A DNA stretch of 64,000 nucleotides from assembly GCA_902604785.1 (NCBI GenBank), contig CACLAC010000002.1:1-64000 (forward strand), written 5' to 3'. Positions within the stretch are counted from its first letter, which is position 1. Every line of letters begins with the position of its first letter. The DNA comes from an uncultured Pelagibacteraceae bacterium (GTDB lineage: Bacteria > Pseudomonadota > Alphaproteobacteria > Pelagibacterales > Pelagibacteraceae). The notes beneath the pieces were generated by a model. The model was not told the origin of the DNA and ran no database searches. It saw only the letters and a list, made by a program, of their open reading frames with translations. Shown one piece after another: positions 48,414 through 57,637 of the stretch. The translations under genes and the position numbers were made by a program.

Positions 48414-49321
48414 TATATTTTTTTTAAAATTTTTTTTAGATCTTTTGGATTTACTTTTTGCCAATTCGTCATTTGGCCTCTCGCCCAAGTACTTTGTCTT
48501 TTAGCATATTGTCTTGTTTTTATTGTTATTTTTTCATTAACTTCATTCAAATTAGTTTTTTTGTTCAAAAAATCTTTAATTTCATTAATTCCAATCACTT
48601 TGTTTGAAGAATTATCTTTTTTTAACCTTATCTTTAGAAACTTTTTAACTTCTTCAATTGCTCCATGTTTGAGCATTTCATCAGTTCTCTTTGAAATTTT
48701 ATCCAGAAGTTCTTGTCTTGGAAAATCAATATAAATTTTAACAAAATCATCAGCAGCATATTTAGATTTTGTATTTTTATACCAATCGAATAAAGATTTT
48801 TTTGTATATGATTTAACTTCATAGGCTCTTATAGATCTTTGCACATCAGTAGATTTAATTTTTTCTTTTACTGATGGATCCAATTTAATTAATCTCATAA
48901 AAAATTTTTTTTGACCTAGTTTTTTTTGAAGGTTTCTTATTTTATTTCTAGATTGAATTGGAATATTTGGAATTTTTACTAAACCATCTGTTAAAGCTTT
49001 AAAATACAAACCTGTACCCCCGACTAAAATTGGAATTTTTTTTCTTTTTTTTATTATGTCTATTTTTTTATTTGCAAGCTTAAGCCATTTTCCTGTAGAA
49101 AAATTTTTTTTAACACTTTCAAAACCATATAGATGATGTTTAATTTTATTGTAATCACTTTTTGCTGGTCTTGCTGTTAAGATTCTTAATTCTTTATAAA
49201 CTTGCATGCTATCTGCATTGATGATTTCACCTTTAATTTTTTTTGCAAGTTTTACTGCAAATTTTGATTTACCTGATGCGGTTGGTCCTGATATTAAAAT
49301 TATTTTGGACTTAAGGTCCAT
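48413..49321 (-). CDS. miaA: tRNA dimethylallyltransferase MiaA
   Basis: A 302-residue IPP transferase with P-loop LISGPTASGKSKFAV (about 8-22), NADSMQVYKELRILTARP, LVGGTGLYFKALTDG and the C-terminal TRQYAKRQSTWARGQ motif. It prenylates A37 of tRNAs reading UNN codons. It starts 1 base from degP and is upstream of ilvB in the same direction. Confidence 0.94.
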   Translation of the reverse strand: MDLKSKIILISGPTASGKSKFAVKLAKKIKGEIINADSMQVYKELRILTARPAKSDYNKIKHHLYGFESVKKNFSTGKWLKLANKKIDIIKKRKKIPILVGGTGLYFKALTDGLVKIPNIPIQSRNKIRNLQKKLGQKKFFMRLIKLDPSVKEKIKSTDVQRSIRAYEVKSYTKKSLFDWYKNTKSKYAADDFVKIYIDFPRQELLDKISKRTDEMLKHGAIEEVKKFLKIRLKKDNSSNKVIGINEIKDFLNKKTNLNEVNEKITIKTRQYAKRQSTWARGQMTNWQKVNPKDLKKILKKI

Positions 49322-50727
49322 TAATTTAATTTAATACCAATGTATCTTCTTTGATTTTGATTATTATAAATAGCAATTAGCAGCGTTTTTTCTGATCCAC
49401 GTAATCTCATTTTAACAATATTATCAAGATCGCCAATTGTGTTAATTTTTTTCTTCTGAGCTTCAACAATAATGTTATTCACCTCTAAATTATAAAGAGG
49501 GCTATCTTTTTCAATTTTTGTAATTACAACTCCTGAAGTTGTTTTTGGTAATTTTCTTTCCAAAATATCTTGTTTATTTAATAATCTAACAGTTATTTTT
49601 AATCCTTCTATTGTGTTTTCTTTTGGCTTTTGAGTAATTACTCCTTGTGATTTAAAATCTGAAGAAGTTTCTAACCTTCCAAGGATAATATCTTTGGTTA
49701 TTTCTCTTTGATTCCGCCAAACTTTTACATTTACTTTTTTGCCAACATCTGTTGCTGCAACTATTTTTGGCAATTCGCTCATTTCATTTATAAGCTTTCC
49801 ATCGAATTCTAAAATAATATCGCCTGGTTTTATTCCCGCATCATCTGAAGGACTTCCATCTGCTACACTTGCCACTAAAGCGCCTCTTGGTTTATCTAAC
49901 TTTTCTACTTCTGCGATTTCATTAGTTACATATTGAATTCTAACTCCCAACCATCCTCTTTTAGTTTCTCCAAATTCTATCAATTGACTAATTACTCTTT
50001 TGGCATTGTTTGATGGAATGGAAAAACCAATTCCTATATTTCCTGATGGACCTAGTATTGCAGTATTAATTCCAATGACATCACCATCCATATTAAATAA
50101 TGGTCCGCCTGAGTTACCTTGGTTAATAGATGCGTCTGTTTGAATAAAATCTTCATATCTTGATAATCCAATACTTCTATTTCTTGCTGAGATAATTCCT
50201 GAAGTAACAGTTCCTCCAAATCCAAATGGATTTCCAATTGCAATAACCCAGTCTCCAATTCTTGCTTTATCTGAGTCACCAAATTTTACAGGCTTAAACT
50301 TTTCATCTGTTTCTATCTGAAGAACAGCAATATCCATGCCTGGGTCTGATCCTAAAACTTTTGCTTTATATTCTTTGTCGCCATTTACTCTTACAACAAT
50401 ATCTTCAGCACCTTGTATTACATGATTATTAGTAACAACAATACCCTTTTCATCGATTATAAAACCTGATCCTAGAGCACTTGATTTTCTTTCTTGAGGT
50501 GCTCCAAATTCTTTAAACATATCTTCAAAAGGAGAACCTGGAGGAAATTGAAAAGGAAAAGGGTTCGCTTGTGTTGTAACTGTAGTTGTTGTTGAAATAT
50601 TCACAACTGAAGGCATTACACTTTCAGCCAAATCTGCAAATGATGAAGGTATATTTTTAGTATTACCAGAAAAAGAAATACTAAAAGTAGCAAATAAAAT
50701 TATTAAAAATTTAAAACACTTTTTCAT
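49321..50727 (-). CDS. degP: Periplasmic serine protease/chaperone DegP-like (HtrA)
   Basis: I chose the ATG at 50727 (MKKCFKFLIILFATFSISFSG), which overlaps the DUF2065 stop as ATGA; the track start at 50742 would lie inside that gene. The roughly 468-residue protein has a signal peptide, a trypsin-like protease domain with His in NNHVIQGAEDIVV, Asp in GSDPGMDIAVLQ and Ser in QGNSGGPLFN, then two PDZ domains (LGVRIQYVTNE..., and a divergent one near LLNKQDILERKLP). It is a protein quality-control protease of the envelope. It clusters with hflC/hflK, as is common in alphaproteobacteria. Confidence 0.93.
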   Translation of the reverse strand: MKKCFKFLIILFATFSISFSGNTKNIPSSFADLAESVMPSVVNISTTTTVTTQANPFPFQFPPGSPFEDMFKEFGAPQERKSSALGSGFIIDEKGIVVTNNHVIQGAEDIVVRVNGDKEYKAKVLGSDPGMDIAVLQIETDEKFKPVKFGDSDKARIGDWVIAIGNPFGFGGTVTSGIISARNRSIGLSRYEDFIQTDASINQGNSGGPLFNMDGDVIGINTAILGPSGNIGIGFSIPSNNAKRVISQLIEFGETKRGWLGVRIQYVTNEIAEVEKLDKPRGALVASVADGSPSDDAGIKPGDIILEFDGKLINEMSELPKIVAATDVGKKVNVKVWRNQREITKDIILGRLETSSDFKSQGVITQKPKENTIEGLKITVRLLNKQDILERKLPKTTSGVVITKIEKDSPLYNLEVNNIIVEAQKKKINTIGDLDNIVKMRLRGSEKTLLIAIYNNQNQRRYIGIKLN

Positions 50728-50909
50728 CTTTTTAAATACCAAATAATAATAAATCCTAATATTGCAAATATAAATCCACCAGTTCTAAGCTGACCATTAT
50801 TCACTTTATTTAATTTTTGAAGCATACTTTTCATTTTTGCTGGAAATAAGGCGTATAAAATTCCTTCAATAAATAAGAAAAGACCAAAGGCTATGATCAG
50901 TTCCTTCAT
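50724..50909 (-). CDS. DUF2065 (YjeT-like) small membrane protein
   Basis: A 61-residue protein with two TM helices (LIIAFGLFLFIEGILYALFP and FIFAILGFIIIWYL) and the conserved LRTGGFIFAILG segment of the YjeT/DUF2065 family. It is found between hflC and degP in many proteobacteria, which matches here. Function unknown. It lies 7 bases after hflC and overlaps degP. Confidence 0.82.
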   Translation of the reverse strand: MKELIIAFGLFLFIEGILYALFPAKMKSMLQKLNKVNNGQLRTGGFIFAILGFIIIWYLKR

Positions 50910-50916
50910 AATTAAC

Positions 50917-51786
50917 TTATTCTGATTTAGGTTTTATATTTCCAAAAAATTTAAAAAATTCACTATCTGGAGAAAGTATTAAAGAAGTTTCTCCACCAAT
51001 TAGAGATTTTTCATATGCTTGCATTGCTCTATAAAATGCAAAAAACTCTGGATCTTGTCCGAAAGCATCGGCAAAGATTTTATTTCTTTGGCCATCTCCT
51101 TCACCTTTCATGATCTCTGATTTCTTTTGAGCATCTGCAAGGATTACTGTTACTTCTTTATCAGCAGTTGAAGTTATTGTTACTGCCATTTCAGCTCCTT
51201 TTGCTCTAAACTCTTTTGCTTCTCTTTCTCTTTCTGTTTGCATTCTTCTAAATATAGCGTCACTGTTTGCTTGAGGTAAGTCAGCTCTTTTAATTCTTAC
51301 ATCAACAATTTTTATTCCAAAATTTTCAGCTTCTCTATTTACACCTTCTTGAATTAATGCCATTTGTTTAGACCTATCTTGAGATAACAATGTTTGTAAT
51401 TCTTGTTGTCCTAAAACATTTCTTATTCTAGAATTTATAATTGTAGCTAATCTTGATCTTGCAACTCTTTCATTTCCAACTGAAATATAAAATTTTAATG
51501 GATCGACAATTTGAAATCTAGCAAATGCATCAACGATTAAACGTTTTTGATCAGATGCTATTACTTCTTCTGGCGGTGTATCTAAATTTAAAATTCTTTT
51601 ATCTAAAAATACAACGTTTTGAATAAATGGAATTTTGAAGTTTAAACCTGGTTTTAAAATGATCTTTTTTGGATCACCAAATTGTAAAACAATAGCTTGA
51701 TTAACTTCTTTAACAACAAATACTGAAAAGAAAATTGTTGCGGCTATAACAATTAATAATGGTAATAAAATTTTTCCGACTTTCAT
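50917..51786 (-). CDS. hflC: FtsH protease modulator HflC
   Basis: A 289-residue band-7/SPFH protein: one N-terminal TM (LLPLLIVIAATIFFSVFVV), SPFH domain FGDPKKIILKPGLNFKIPF, SRLATIINSRIRNVLG and a long helix (REREAKEFRAKGAEMAVTITS). With HflK it forms a periplasmic cage around the FtsH protease. Adjacent to hflK. Confidence 0.94.
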   Translation of the reverse strand: MKVGKILLPLLIVIAATIFFSVFVVKEVNQAIVLQFGDPKKIILKPGLNFKIPFIQNVVFLDKRILNLDTPPEEVIASDQKRLIVDAFARFQIVDPLKFYISVGNERVARSRLATIINSRIRNVLGQQELQTLLSQDRSKQMALIQEGVNREAENFGIKIVDVRIKRADLPQANSDAIFRRMQTEREREAKEFRAKGAEMAVTITSTADKEVTVILADAQKKSEIMKGEGDGQRNKIFADAFGQDPEFFAFYRAMQAYEKSLIGGETSLILSPDSEFFKFFGNIKPKSE

Positions 51787-52871
51787 TAATTTGTACCTGT
51801 CTTTAATTCTTGTAATGGTAAATATGGAACAACTCCAGATCCAGCATTTTTATCAATTATAATTTTATTTATATCTGCTAATACTTTTTCCATTGTCTCT
51901 AAAAACATTCTTTCCTGTGTAACTTCTTTGGCTTTTGCATATTCGTTATATATTGAAAGAAATCTACTTGCTTCACCTTCTGCTTTTGCAACAACTTCTT
52001 TCTTGTAAGCTTCAGCAGCTTGTAAAATTTTTGCTGCTTCCCCTCTTGCTCTAGGTATTACATCATTTGCATAAGCTTCAGCTTCATTTTTAGATCTTTC
52101 CATGTCTGCTCTTGCAGCCTGAACATCTCTAAAAGCATCAATAACCTGATCTGGTGGATCAGCTTTTTGAGTTTGTACCTGTGTAATTTGAATACCACTA
52201 TTATATTCATCTAAAATTTGTTGAATTATTTCTTGAGTATCTGTTTCTATCAAAGATCTTCCTTCTGTAAGTATTGGTTGAATTCTTGATCTTGCTATAA
52301 CTTCTCTCATTGCTGTTTCGGCTGCAGCTTTTACTGTTGCCTGTGGGTCTTGAATTTTAAATAAAAAATTACCAGCGTCTTTGATTACCCAAAATACGGA
52401 AAAGTCTATGTTTACAATATTTTCATCTCCAGTTAACATTAAACTTTCTTCTGGAACATCTGCAACTCCACCAGAAGTAAAACCGCTATCTCTTTCAGAT
52501 CTAAAACCAATATCCATTCTATTAACCTTGGTGACTTTTGGCGTTAGTACAGTTTCTATTGGATATGGAAAATGATAGTTAAGTCCTGGTTGAGTGGTGT
52601 TAACAAATTTTCCGAATCTCAAGACGACTCCCTGTTCATCAGGTAAAACTCTGTACAAGCCACTTAAGGTCCAAAGAATTGCCAAAATAATTAAACCAAA
52701 TAAAATTGTTCTAGCTCCGCCTTTACCACCTCCGGTAAATCTATTAATAGTATTTTGAATTTTTTTTACGATTTCATCGATATCTGGTGGTGTTGGTCCT
52801 CTTCTAAATCCACCATTTCCACCTCCTCCGGGAGGGCTTCCCCATGGGCTTTGGTTTTTGAAATCACTCAT
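51786..52871 (-). CDS. hflK: FtsH protease modulator HflK
   Basis: A 361-residue SPFH protein with the Gly/Pro-rich cytoplasmic N-terminus typical of HflK (WGSPPGGGGNGGFRRGP), a TM at about 57-75, SPFH region VVLRFGKFVNTTQPGLNYHFPYP and coiled C-terminal helices (DVQAARADMERSKNEAEAYAND). Partner of HflC. It is the first gene of the hflK-hflC-DUF2065-degP-miaA run and is divergent from mrp, with 52 bases between. Confidence 0.94.
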   Translation of the reverse strand: MSDFKNQSPWGSPPGGGGNGGFRRGPTPPDIDEIVKKIQNTINRFTGGGKGGARTILFGLIILAILWTLSGLYRVLPDEQGVVLRFGKFVNTTQPGLNYHFPYPIETVLTPKVTKVNRMDIGFRSERDSGFTSGGVADVPEESLMLTGDENIVNIDFSVFWVIKDAGNFLFKIQDPQATVKAAAETAMREVIARSRIQPILTEGRSLIETDTQEIIQQILDEYNSGIQITQVQTQKADPPDQVIDAFRDVQAARADMERSKNEAEAYANDVIPRARGEAAKILQAAEAYKKEVVAKAEGEASRFLSIYNEYAKAKEVTQERMFLETMEKVLADINKIIIDKNAGSGVVPYLPLQELKTGTN

Positions 52872-52923
52872 ACGACATTGTATATAGTGTCTTTATGATT
52901 AAAAACAAGATATTGATAAATGC

Positions 52924-53727
52924 ATGAATGACACATTAAAAGCAAAAATTGAACCAAAAAACTTCAAAAAAAACCCTATTAAAGGAACAAAATTTACAAT
53001 AGCAATTTCAAGTGCAAAAGGTGGGGTTGGTAAATCTACATTTGCAACCAACCTGTCCTTGGCCCTTAAAAATATTGGGTGCAAAGTTGGACTACTTGAT
53101 GCAGATATTTATGGTCCATCATTACCAAAGTTATTTTCAATAAATAAAAAACCTGAAAGTGATGGTAAAACTCTAAAACCAATAATCAAATACAACATAC
53201 AATGTATGTCTATTGGTTTTTTAACAGATGAACAAACACCAATGATATGGAGAGGGCCGATGGTTACTAGCGCAATTAAAACTTTTACTCAAAAAGTTGA
53301 TTGGAAAGATTTAGATTTTATTATAGTAGATATGCCTCCAGGAACAGGTGACACTCAATTAACTTTTGCTCAAGAAATAAATATGGATGGAGCAATCATT
53401 ATTTCAACTCCTCAAGAAATAGCTCTGCAAGATGTAAAGCGCGGAATTAAAATGTTTGATAAATTAAAGGTTAAAATTATAGGTTTAGTAGATAACATGA
53501 GTCATTTTATTGGAGATGATGGAAAAAAATATGCGATTTTTGGAAATGGAGGTGTTAAAAAAACTGCAGAAGAATTTGAAAAGGAATTTTTAGGAGAAAT
53601 TCCAATTAATCCAGAAGTAGGAAAACAAGGAGATATGGGTGTACCTATTGTTGAAAGTAAACCTGATCATGAAATCTCAAAAATATACTTAGAGTTTGCT
53701 CAAAAAATTAAATCAACTTATCTTTAA
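52924..53727 (+). CDS. mrp: Mrp/ApbC-family Fe-S cluster carrier ATPase (short form)
   Basis: A 267-residue P-loop NTPase with a deviant Walker [16 protein letters not shown] (about 30-44), [27 protein letters not shown] and [21 protein letters not shown]. The CxxC expected near residues 225-230 of longer Mrp proteins is not seen (the region reads [10 protein letters not shown]), and the N-terminal MIP18/DUF59 domain is absent, so this is a minimal form. It probably assembles or transfers Fe-S clusters. It overlaps thyX convergently by 20 bases. Confidence 0.88.
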   Translation: MNDTLKAKIEPKNFKKNPIKGTKFTIAISSAKGGVGKSTFATNLSLALKNIGCKVGLLDADIYGPSLPKLFSINKKPESDGKTLKPIIKYNIQCMSIGFLTDEQTPMIWRGPMVTSAIKTFTQKVDWKDLDFIIVDMPPGTGDTQLTFAQEINMDGAIIISTPQEIALQDVKRGIKMFDKLKVKIIGLVDNMSHFIGDDGKKYAIFGNGGVKKTAEEFEKEFLGEIPINPEVGKQGDMGVPIVESKPDHEISKIYLEFAQKIKSTYL

Positions 53728-54655
53728 GATTAAAAGCTTCCATCAATTCATTCCATTCTCTTTTTGAAAGACCAGATTCTTCAATAGTAACATTTTCTTT
53801 TTTAATTAGTTTTTGGATTATTAATTTTCCTTTTGATGAAACTTCAGTTCCTCCTACTCTATAATCCATAAAAGCTTCATAAGTAATTGGAACCCATCTT
53901 TTTAAAGTATCTAACATTGCATCTGCATAAGCTCTTATTTCATATTGAGCATGGTGATCTGCACGAAGCCTTAAAAAATTCATTAAGTTTAGTAAATCAG
54001 TTTTCCAATACCATTGGGTATATGTGTTTAATGTTAAATTCATTCTTGCAAGCTCTCTTGCTAAACCAATTTTATTTTCTTCAATTACTGAACCATCATA
54101 TCTTTCGTTCAACATCTCTTCATAGTTATTGTATGTTCTTTCGGCATCAGTTTTAAGTAAATTCAAAACTTTTTTTGCTTGTTCGCCTTCAATAACATCT
54201 CCTCTTCCTTGTCTATTGCTTTTTGATTGTGCTGCTAAATTTTCTTCTGAGGGTAAATAAAATTCTTTATCTAAAATTGAATATCTGGCAGAATACTCAT
54301 TAACATTCGCAGTTCGATGTCTAATCCATTGTCTTGCAATAAAAATTGGAAGCTTAACATGGTATTTTATTTCGCACATTTCAAATGGGGTACTATGCCA
54401 ATGCCTCATTAAATATTTTATTAAACCTGAATCTGTAGAAACTTTTTTTGTTCCTTTTCCATAAGAAACTCTTGCTGCTTGTACTATTGAAGAGTCATTA
54501 CCCATATAATCAACTACTCTTATAAATCCATGATCAAGTATTGGAATAACTTCATATAACAGTCTCTCTAAATCAGGTGACGTTACTCTTTTTGTAATAT
54601 TTTTTTGTTCTTGCTGATCTTTTATTTCTTCAACTTGTTCTGATGTAAGTTTCAT
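53708..54655 (-). CDS. thyX: Flavin-dependent thymidylate synthase ThyX
   Basis: A 315-residue ThyX with the signature [19 protein letters not shown] (RHRxxxxNEYSxRY type) at about 100-118 that binds FAD and dUMP. Also present are [22 protein letters not shown] and a C-terminal YRVGGTE. It makes dTMP using FAD and methylene-tetrahydrofolate. The C-terminus overlaps mrp convergently. Confidence 0.95.
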   Translation of the reverse strand: MKLTSEQVEEIKDQQEQKNITKRVTSPDLERLLYEVIPILDHGFIRVVDYMGNDSSIVQAARVSYGKGTKKVSTDSGLIKYLMRHWHSTPFEMCEIKYHVKLPIFIARQWIRHRTANVNEYSARYSILDKEFYLPSEENLAAQSKSNRQGRGDVIEGEQAKKVLNLLKTDAERTYNNYEEMLNERYDGSVIEENKIGLARELARMNLTLNTYTQWYWKTDLLNLMNFLRLRADHHAQYEIRAYADAMLDTLKRWVPITYEAFMDYRVGGTEVSSKGKLIIQKLIKKENVTIEESGLSKREWNELMEAFNLKDKLI

Positions 54656-54775
54656 AGTTGTTATTCGGTTATAACTTTTTTTTTTAATATTAATATTAAA
54701 ATTTAAGATGAATCTTATTTTTGTAAAATAAAATTTTTCAACCTTGAGGAGAAAAAATATTAAAAATTTGTTTCT

Positions 54776-55501
54776 TTAAAATTTATTCAAAATTTTGTTT
54801 GAAAATTTTTTAATAATAAAAATGCATAAAATTAATAGAATCTTTAGACTCATTTTACTTTTGCCTCCAAATCTTCTATCAAAATATATAAAAATATCTT
54901 TAACTTTAATGTTTTCTTGATTTGAATAAATTAAATCAGAAAGAATTTTATAGCCTCTAGAAAATAAATTGTTTTTATTATCTAAAAAAAATTTTTTTTT
55001 AAAAATAAAAAAACCACTCATTGGATCTTTGGTTCTAAAACCCAATAAAAAGTTAATAACTTTGATTAATATTATTGAGAATAATTTTCTTTGGAAAGAT
55101 AAACCAATATTTTTTTGACTTGAGAAGTTTCTGCAGCCTACAACAAAATCATATTTATTATTTAAAAAAATTTTGAAAATTTTATAAATATAACTAGGAT
55201 GATGTTGCATATCTCCATCCATAACTAAAATATTTTTATATCTTGATTTATTAAATCCAGCTATGCAAGATTTTGACAAATCTTTATTTTTGTTTTGTCT
55301 AACATAGTGTTTCAAATAAGAATATTTTTTTATTTTCTTTTTTAAAATATCTTTTGTGCCATCTTCAGACTTATCGTCTATAAATAGAACTTCAAATTTT
55401 TTTATTTTCAGTTTTTTTTTAACTGCGTTAATTTCAGAGATTAAAGATTTTAAATTTTTAGCCTCGTTATATATAGGAATAACAACTGATAGTTCCTTCA
55501 T
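54776..55501 (-). CDS. Family 2 glycosyltransferase (polyprenyl-phosphate sugar transferase type)
   Basis: A 241-residue GT2 enzyme: VVIPIYNEAKNLKSLI (nucleotide-sugar site), FIDDKSEDGT, and the metal-binding MDGDMQHHP motif at about 95. A GtrB/DPM1-like RRFGGKSKMSL segment precedes one C-terminal TM helix (ILLILCIFIIKKF). It probably charges a polyprenyl phosphate with a sugar at the inner membrane. The sugar is unknown. Very AT-rich codon use, similar to the sulfotransferase-like gene. Confidence 0.83.
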   Translation of the reverse strand: MKELSVVIPIYNEAKNLKSLISEINAVKKKLKIKKFEVLFIDDKSEDGTKDILKKKIKKYSYLKHYVRQNKNKDLSKSCIAGFNKSRYKNILVMDGDMQHHPSYIYKIFKIFLNNKYDFVVGCRNFSSQKNIGLSFQRKLFSIILIKVINFLLGFRTKDPMSGFFIFKKKFFLDNKNNLFSRGYKILSDLIYSNQENIKVKDIFIYFDRRFGGKSKMSLKILLILCIFIIKKFSNKILNKF

Positions 55502-55630
55502 TAATATTTTACAAATTAATTATTATTTATATTCTTTATAATTAAATTTTTTTATTTTAATATATTGAGCAAAATAAAAAACTTTAATCCCTTTGTTAAA
55601 AGAATTAAATTAAAATTTTATACATTTTGA

Positions 55631-55659
55631 TTGGATAATTTTAATTTACCTACTATAAT
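55631..55659 (+). promoter_or_regulatory. Promoter for the tmRNA gene
   Basis: TTGGAT (55631-55636) and a perfect TATAAT (55654-55659) lie 17 bases apart, placing the start point near 55665, just before the first paired segment of the tmRNA acceptor piece. It is the clearest sigma70-like promoter seen in the window. Confidence 0.65.
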
Positions 55660-55664
55660 AAAGT

Positions 55665-55926
55665 TGTTGGAACTCCAACTATGACGATAAACGAATTTCG
55701 TAATAACCATTACGGACGTGGGGGCAGTACCCACCACCTCCACCATTTTCAACTTATGGGGGTGAATTAGGATCGACGGGTGTCTAAAAGTTATTCTTTC
55801 GTTCGGTATTGTTCCGCCGTAATGGGCTAATTTATAAATGCTAACGAAAGTTACGCACTTGCAGCTTAATTAATTTATTAATTAAGTTACGGGGTCTTGG
55901 GGCACCTGGCAACAGAACGCCCCTGT
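55665..55926 (+). ncRNA. ssrA: Circularly permuted two-piece tmRNA
   Basis: The acceptor piece comes first and ends CACCTCC-A-CCA (55735-55745, CCA encoded). A short spacer of about 12 bases follows, then the coding piece starting GGGGGTG (55758-55764), which pairs with CACCTCC to form the acceptor stem. This order is the alphaproteobacterial permuted tmRNA. The tag reading frame at 55840-55869 is GCT AAC GAA AGT TAC GCA CTT GCA GCT TAA, giving ANESYALAA. The 3' end carries GGGGCACCTGGCAACAGAACGCCCC, a hairpin conserved in this class. It rescues stalled ribosomes by adding the degradation tag. Exact ends are approximate. Confidence 0.93.
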
Positions 55927-55990
55927 GACAATCATTAAAGAATTCAATCAAAAAAAATTGTGTAAGATTTAATTTGATTAAGAATAAATT

Positions 55991-56458
55991 ATGAAACTAA
56001 AAATAAATTCTAAAGCTCCAAATTTTAAATTATTTAGCACAAATAATTTAATAGTTGAGTTAAATAAAATAAAAAAAAAAAATATAATTTTATATTTTTA
56101 TCCAAAGGATGATACCCCGGGTTGCACAATTGAATCAAAAGATTTTAATAAATTAAACAGCGTTATTAAAAAAAATAATTGTGTTGTATTTGGTATTTCT
56201 AAAGATAGCATTGAAAGCCATTTGAAATTTAAAAAGAAATATAATTTAAATTTTGACTTGTTGTCAGATGAGAAGCTTTCAGTAATAAAAAAATATGGTG
56301 TTTGGGGTATGAAATCTTTTTTAGGAAAAAAATATAAGGGAATTATAAGAACTACATTTTTAATTAATACAAAAGGTAAAATCCATAAAATATGGTCCAA
56401 TGTCAGAGTTAAAGACCATGCTAAAGAAGTTTATGAAGAACTAAAAAATATCAAATAA
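55991..56458 (+). CDS. bcp: Bcp/PrxQ-type peroxiredoxin
   Basis: A 155-residue thioredoxin-fold peroxidase with YFYPKDDTPGCTIESKDF at about 36-53, where the peroxidatic Cys is in PGCT. The resolving Cys that many PrxQ proteins have five residues later is replaced (TIESKD), so a 1-Cys mechanism is likely. It reduces hydroperoxides using thiols. It lies between tmRNA and tRNA-Leu. Confidence 0.9.
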   Translation: MKLKINSKAPNFKLFSTNNLIVELNKIKKKNIILYFYPKDDTPGCTIESKDFNKLNSVIKKNNCVVFGISKDSIESHLKFKKKYNLNFDLLSDEKLSVIKKYGVWGMKSFLGKKYKGIIRTTFLINTKGKIHKIWSNVRVKDHAKEVYEELKNIK

Positions 56459-56498
56459 ATAAGATAAAATTATAACAAATTTCAAATATTTATAATTT

Positions 56499-56584
56499 TG
56501 GTGCGGCCAGAGAGACTCGAACTCTCATGGGCTGTGCCCACACGGCCCTCAACCGTGCCTGTCTACCAATTTCAGCATGGCCGC
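56499..56584 (-). tRNA. tRNA-Leu (anticodon GAG)
   Basis: The minus strand folds as an 86-base tRNA. The acceptor stem GCGGCCA pairs with TGGCCGC, followed by discriminator A and an encoded CCA. The D-arm region is AAATTGGTAGACA. The anticodon stem CACGG/CCGTG encloses TTGAGGG (anticodon GAG). A long class II variable arm (TGGGCACAGCCCA) and the T-arm AGAGTTCGAGTCTCT complete it. It reads CUC/CUU leucine codons. No integrase or duplicated 3' end is nearby, so it is not an island attachment site as seen here. Confidence 0.96.
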
Positions 56585-56642
56585 AGTTTATGCGTCAGAT
56601 TAAATGCATGACAATTCCAAATCAAGTTGATAAGTTTTTATT

Positions 56643-57632
56643 ATGGAATTTAATGCTGAAGTAAAAAGAGTTACTGATCCAATTTATAAGAAAGTCTCTA
56701 AAACCATTCCTGAGATTGAGTGGTCAACTCATGCTCCTTACATTTATAAAATAAATAAATTAAAAAAAGAGAAGAATGCAGTAATTCTTGCTCATAATTA
56801 TCAGACGCCAGAAATATATCATGGAATTTCAGATTTCTCCGCTGACTCTCTTGCTTTGGCAGTAGAAGCAGCAAAAACAAAAGCAGATATAATTGTAATG
56901 TGTGGTGTTCATTTTATGGCAGAAACAGCAAAACTAATGAGTCCTGAAAAAAAAGTTTTACTACCTGACATGAATGCTGGTTGTTCATTATCAGCATCGA
57001 TAACAGGTGAGGATGTTAGAAATTTAAAAAATAAGTACCCAGGGGTTCCTGTTGTTTCTTATGTTAATACATCTGCTGACGTAAAAGCAGAAACTGATGT
57101 ATGTTGCACTTCGGCTAATGCTGTAAAAATTGTAGAGTCTTTAGGAGTAAAAAAGGTTATATTTTTGCCAGATGATTTTTTAGCTAAATATGTAGCATCA
57201 CAAACAGATATTGAAATAATATCATGGAAAGGAACTTGCGAAGTCCATGAACAGTTTAATGACTCAGAAATAAATGAAATAAGAAAAAATAATCCTGGAA
57301 TTAAGATAATTGCCCACCCAGAGTGTCCACCTGAAGTAATTCAAGCAAGTGATTTTGCAGGATCGACGAGTGGTATGATTAAGTACGTTAAAGATAACCA
57401 ACCTAGAAAAGTAATGATGGTTACAGAATGCTCAATGAGCGACAACGTTCAAATCGATAATCCTAAAGTAGAATTCATTCGTCCATGTAATTTATGTCCA
57501 CATATGAAAAAAATTACTCTTCCTAAAATATTAAATTGTTTAGAAAATGAAACAAATGAACTAATTATGGATAAAGAGACAATAGAAAAAGCTAGAAAAT
57601 CTGTAGAAAGAATGACAGAAATAGGCAGATAA
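56643..57632 (+). CDS. nadA: Quinolinate synthase NadA
   Basis: A 329-residue 4Fe-4S enzyme. Motifs include ILAHNYQTPEIY, CGVHFMAETAK (first cluster Cys), PDMNAGCSL, VSYVNTSADVKAE, CCTSANAVK (second cluster Cys), HPECPPEV and the C-terminal RPCNLCPHMKKITL (third cluster Cys). It condenses iminoaspartate with dihydroxyacetone phosphate for NAD synthesis. nadC follows after 5 bases. No nadB is in the window. Confidence 0.95.
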   Translation: MEFNAEVKRVTDPIYKKVSKTIPEIEWSTHAPYIYKINKLKKEKNAVILAHNYQTPEIYHGISDFSADSLALAVEAAKTKADIIVMCGVHFMAETAKLMSPEKKVLLPDMNAGCSLSASITGEDVRNLKNKYPGVPVVSYVNTSADVKAETDVCCTSANAVKIVESLGVKKVIFLPDDFLAKYVASQTDIEIISWKGTCEVHEQFNDSEINEIRKNNPGIKIIAHPECPPEVIQASDFAGSTSGMIKYVKDNQPRKVMMVTECSMSDNVQIDNPKVEFIRPCNLCPHMKKITLPKILNCLENETNELIMDKETIEKARKSVERMTEIGR

Positions 57633-57637
57633 AATCT

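Noticed and set aside
56499-56584. tRNA-Leu as a genomic island attachment site
   Set aside because: No integrase, no duplicated tRNA 3' fragment and only core genes on both sides.
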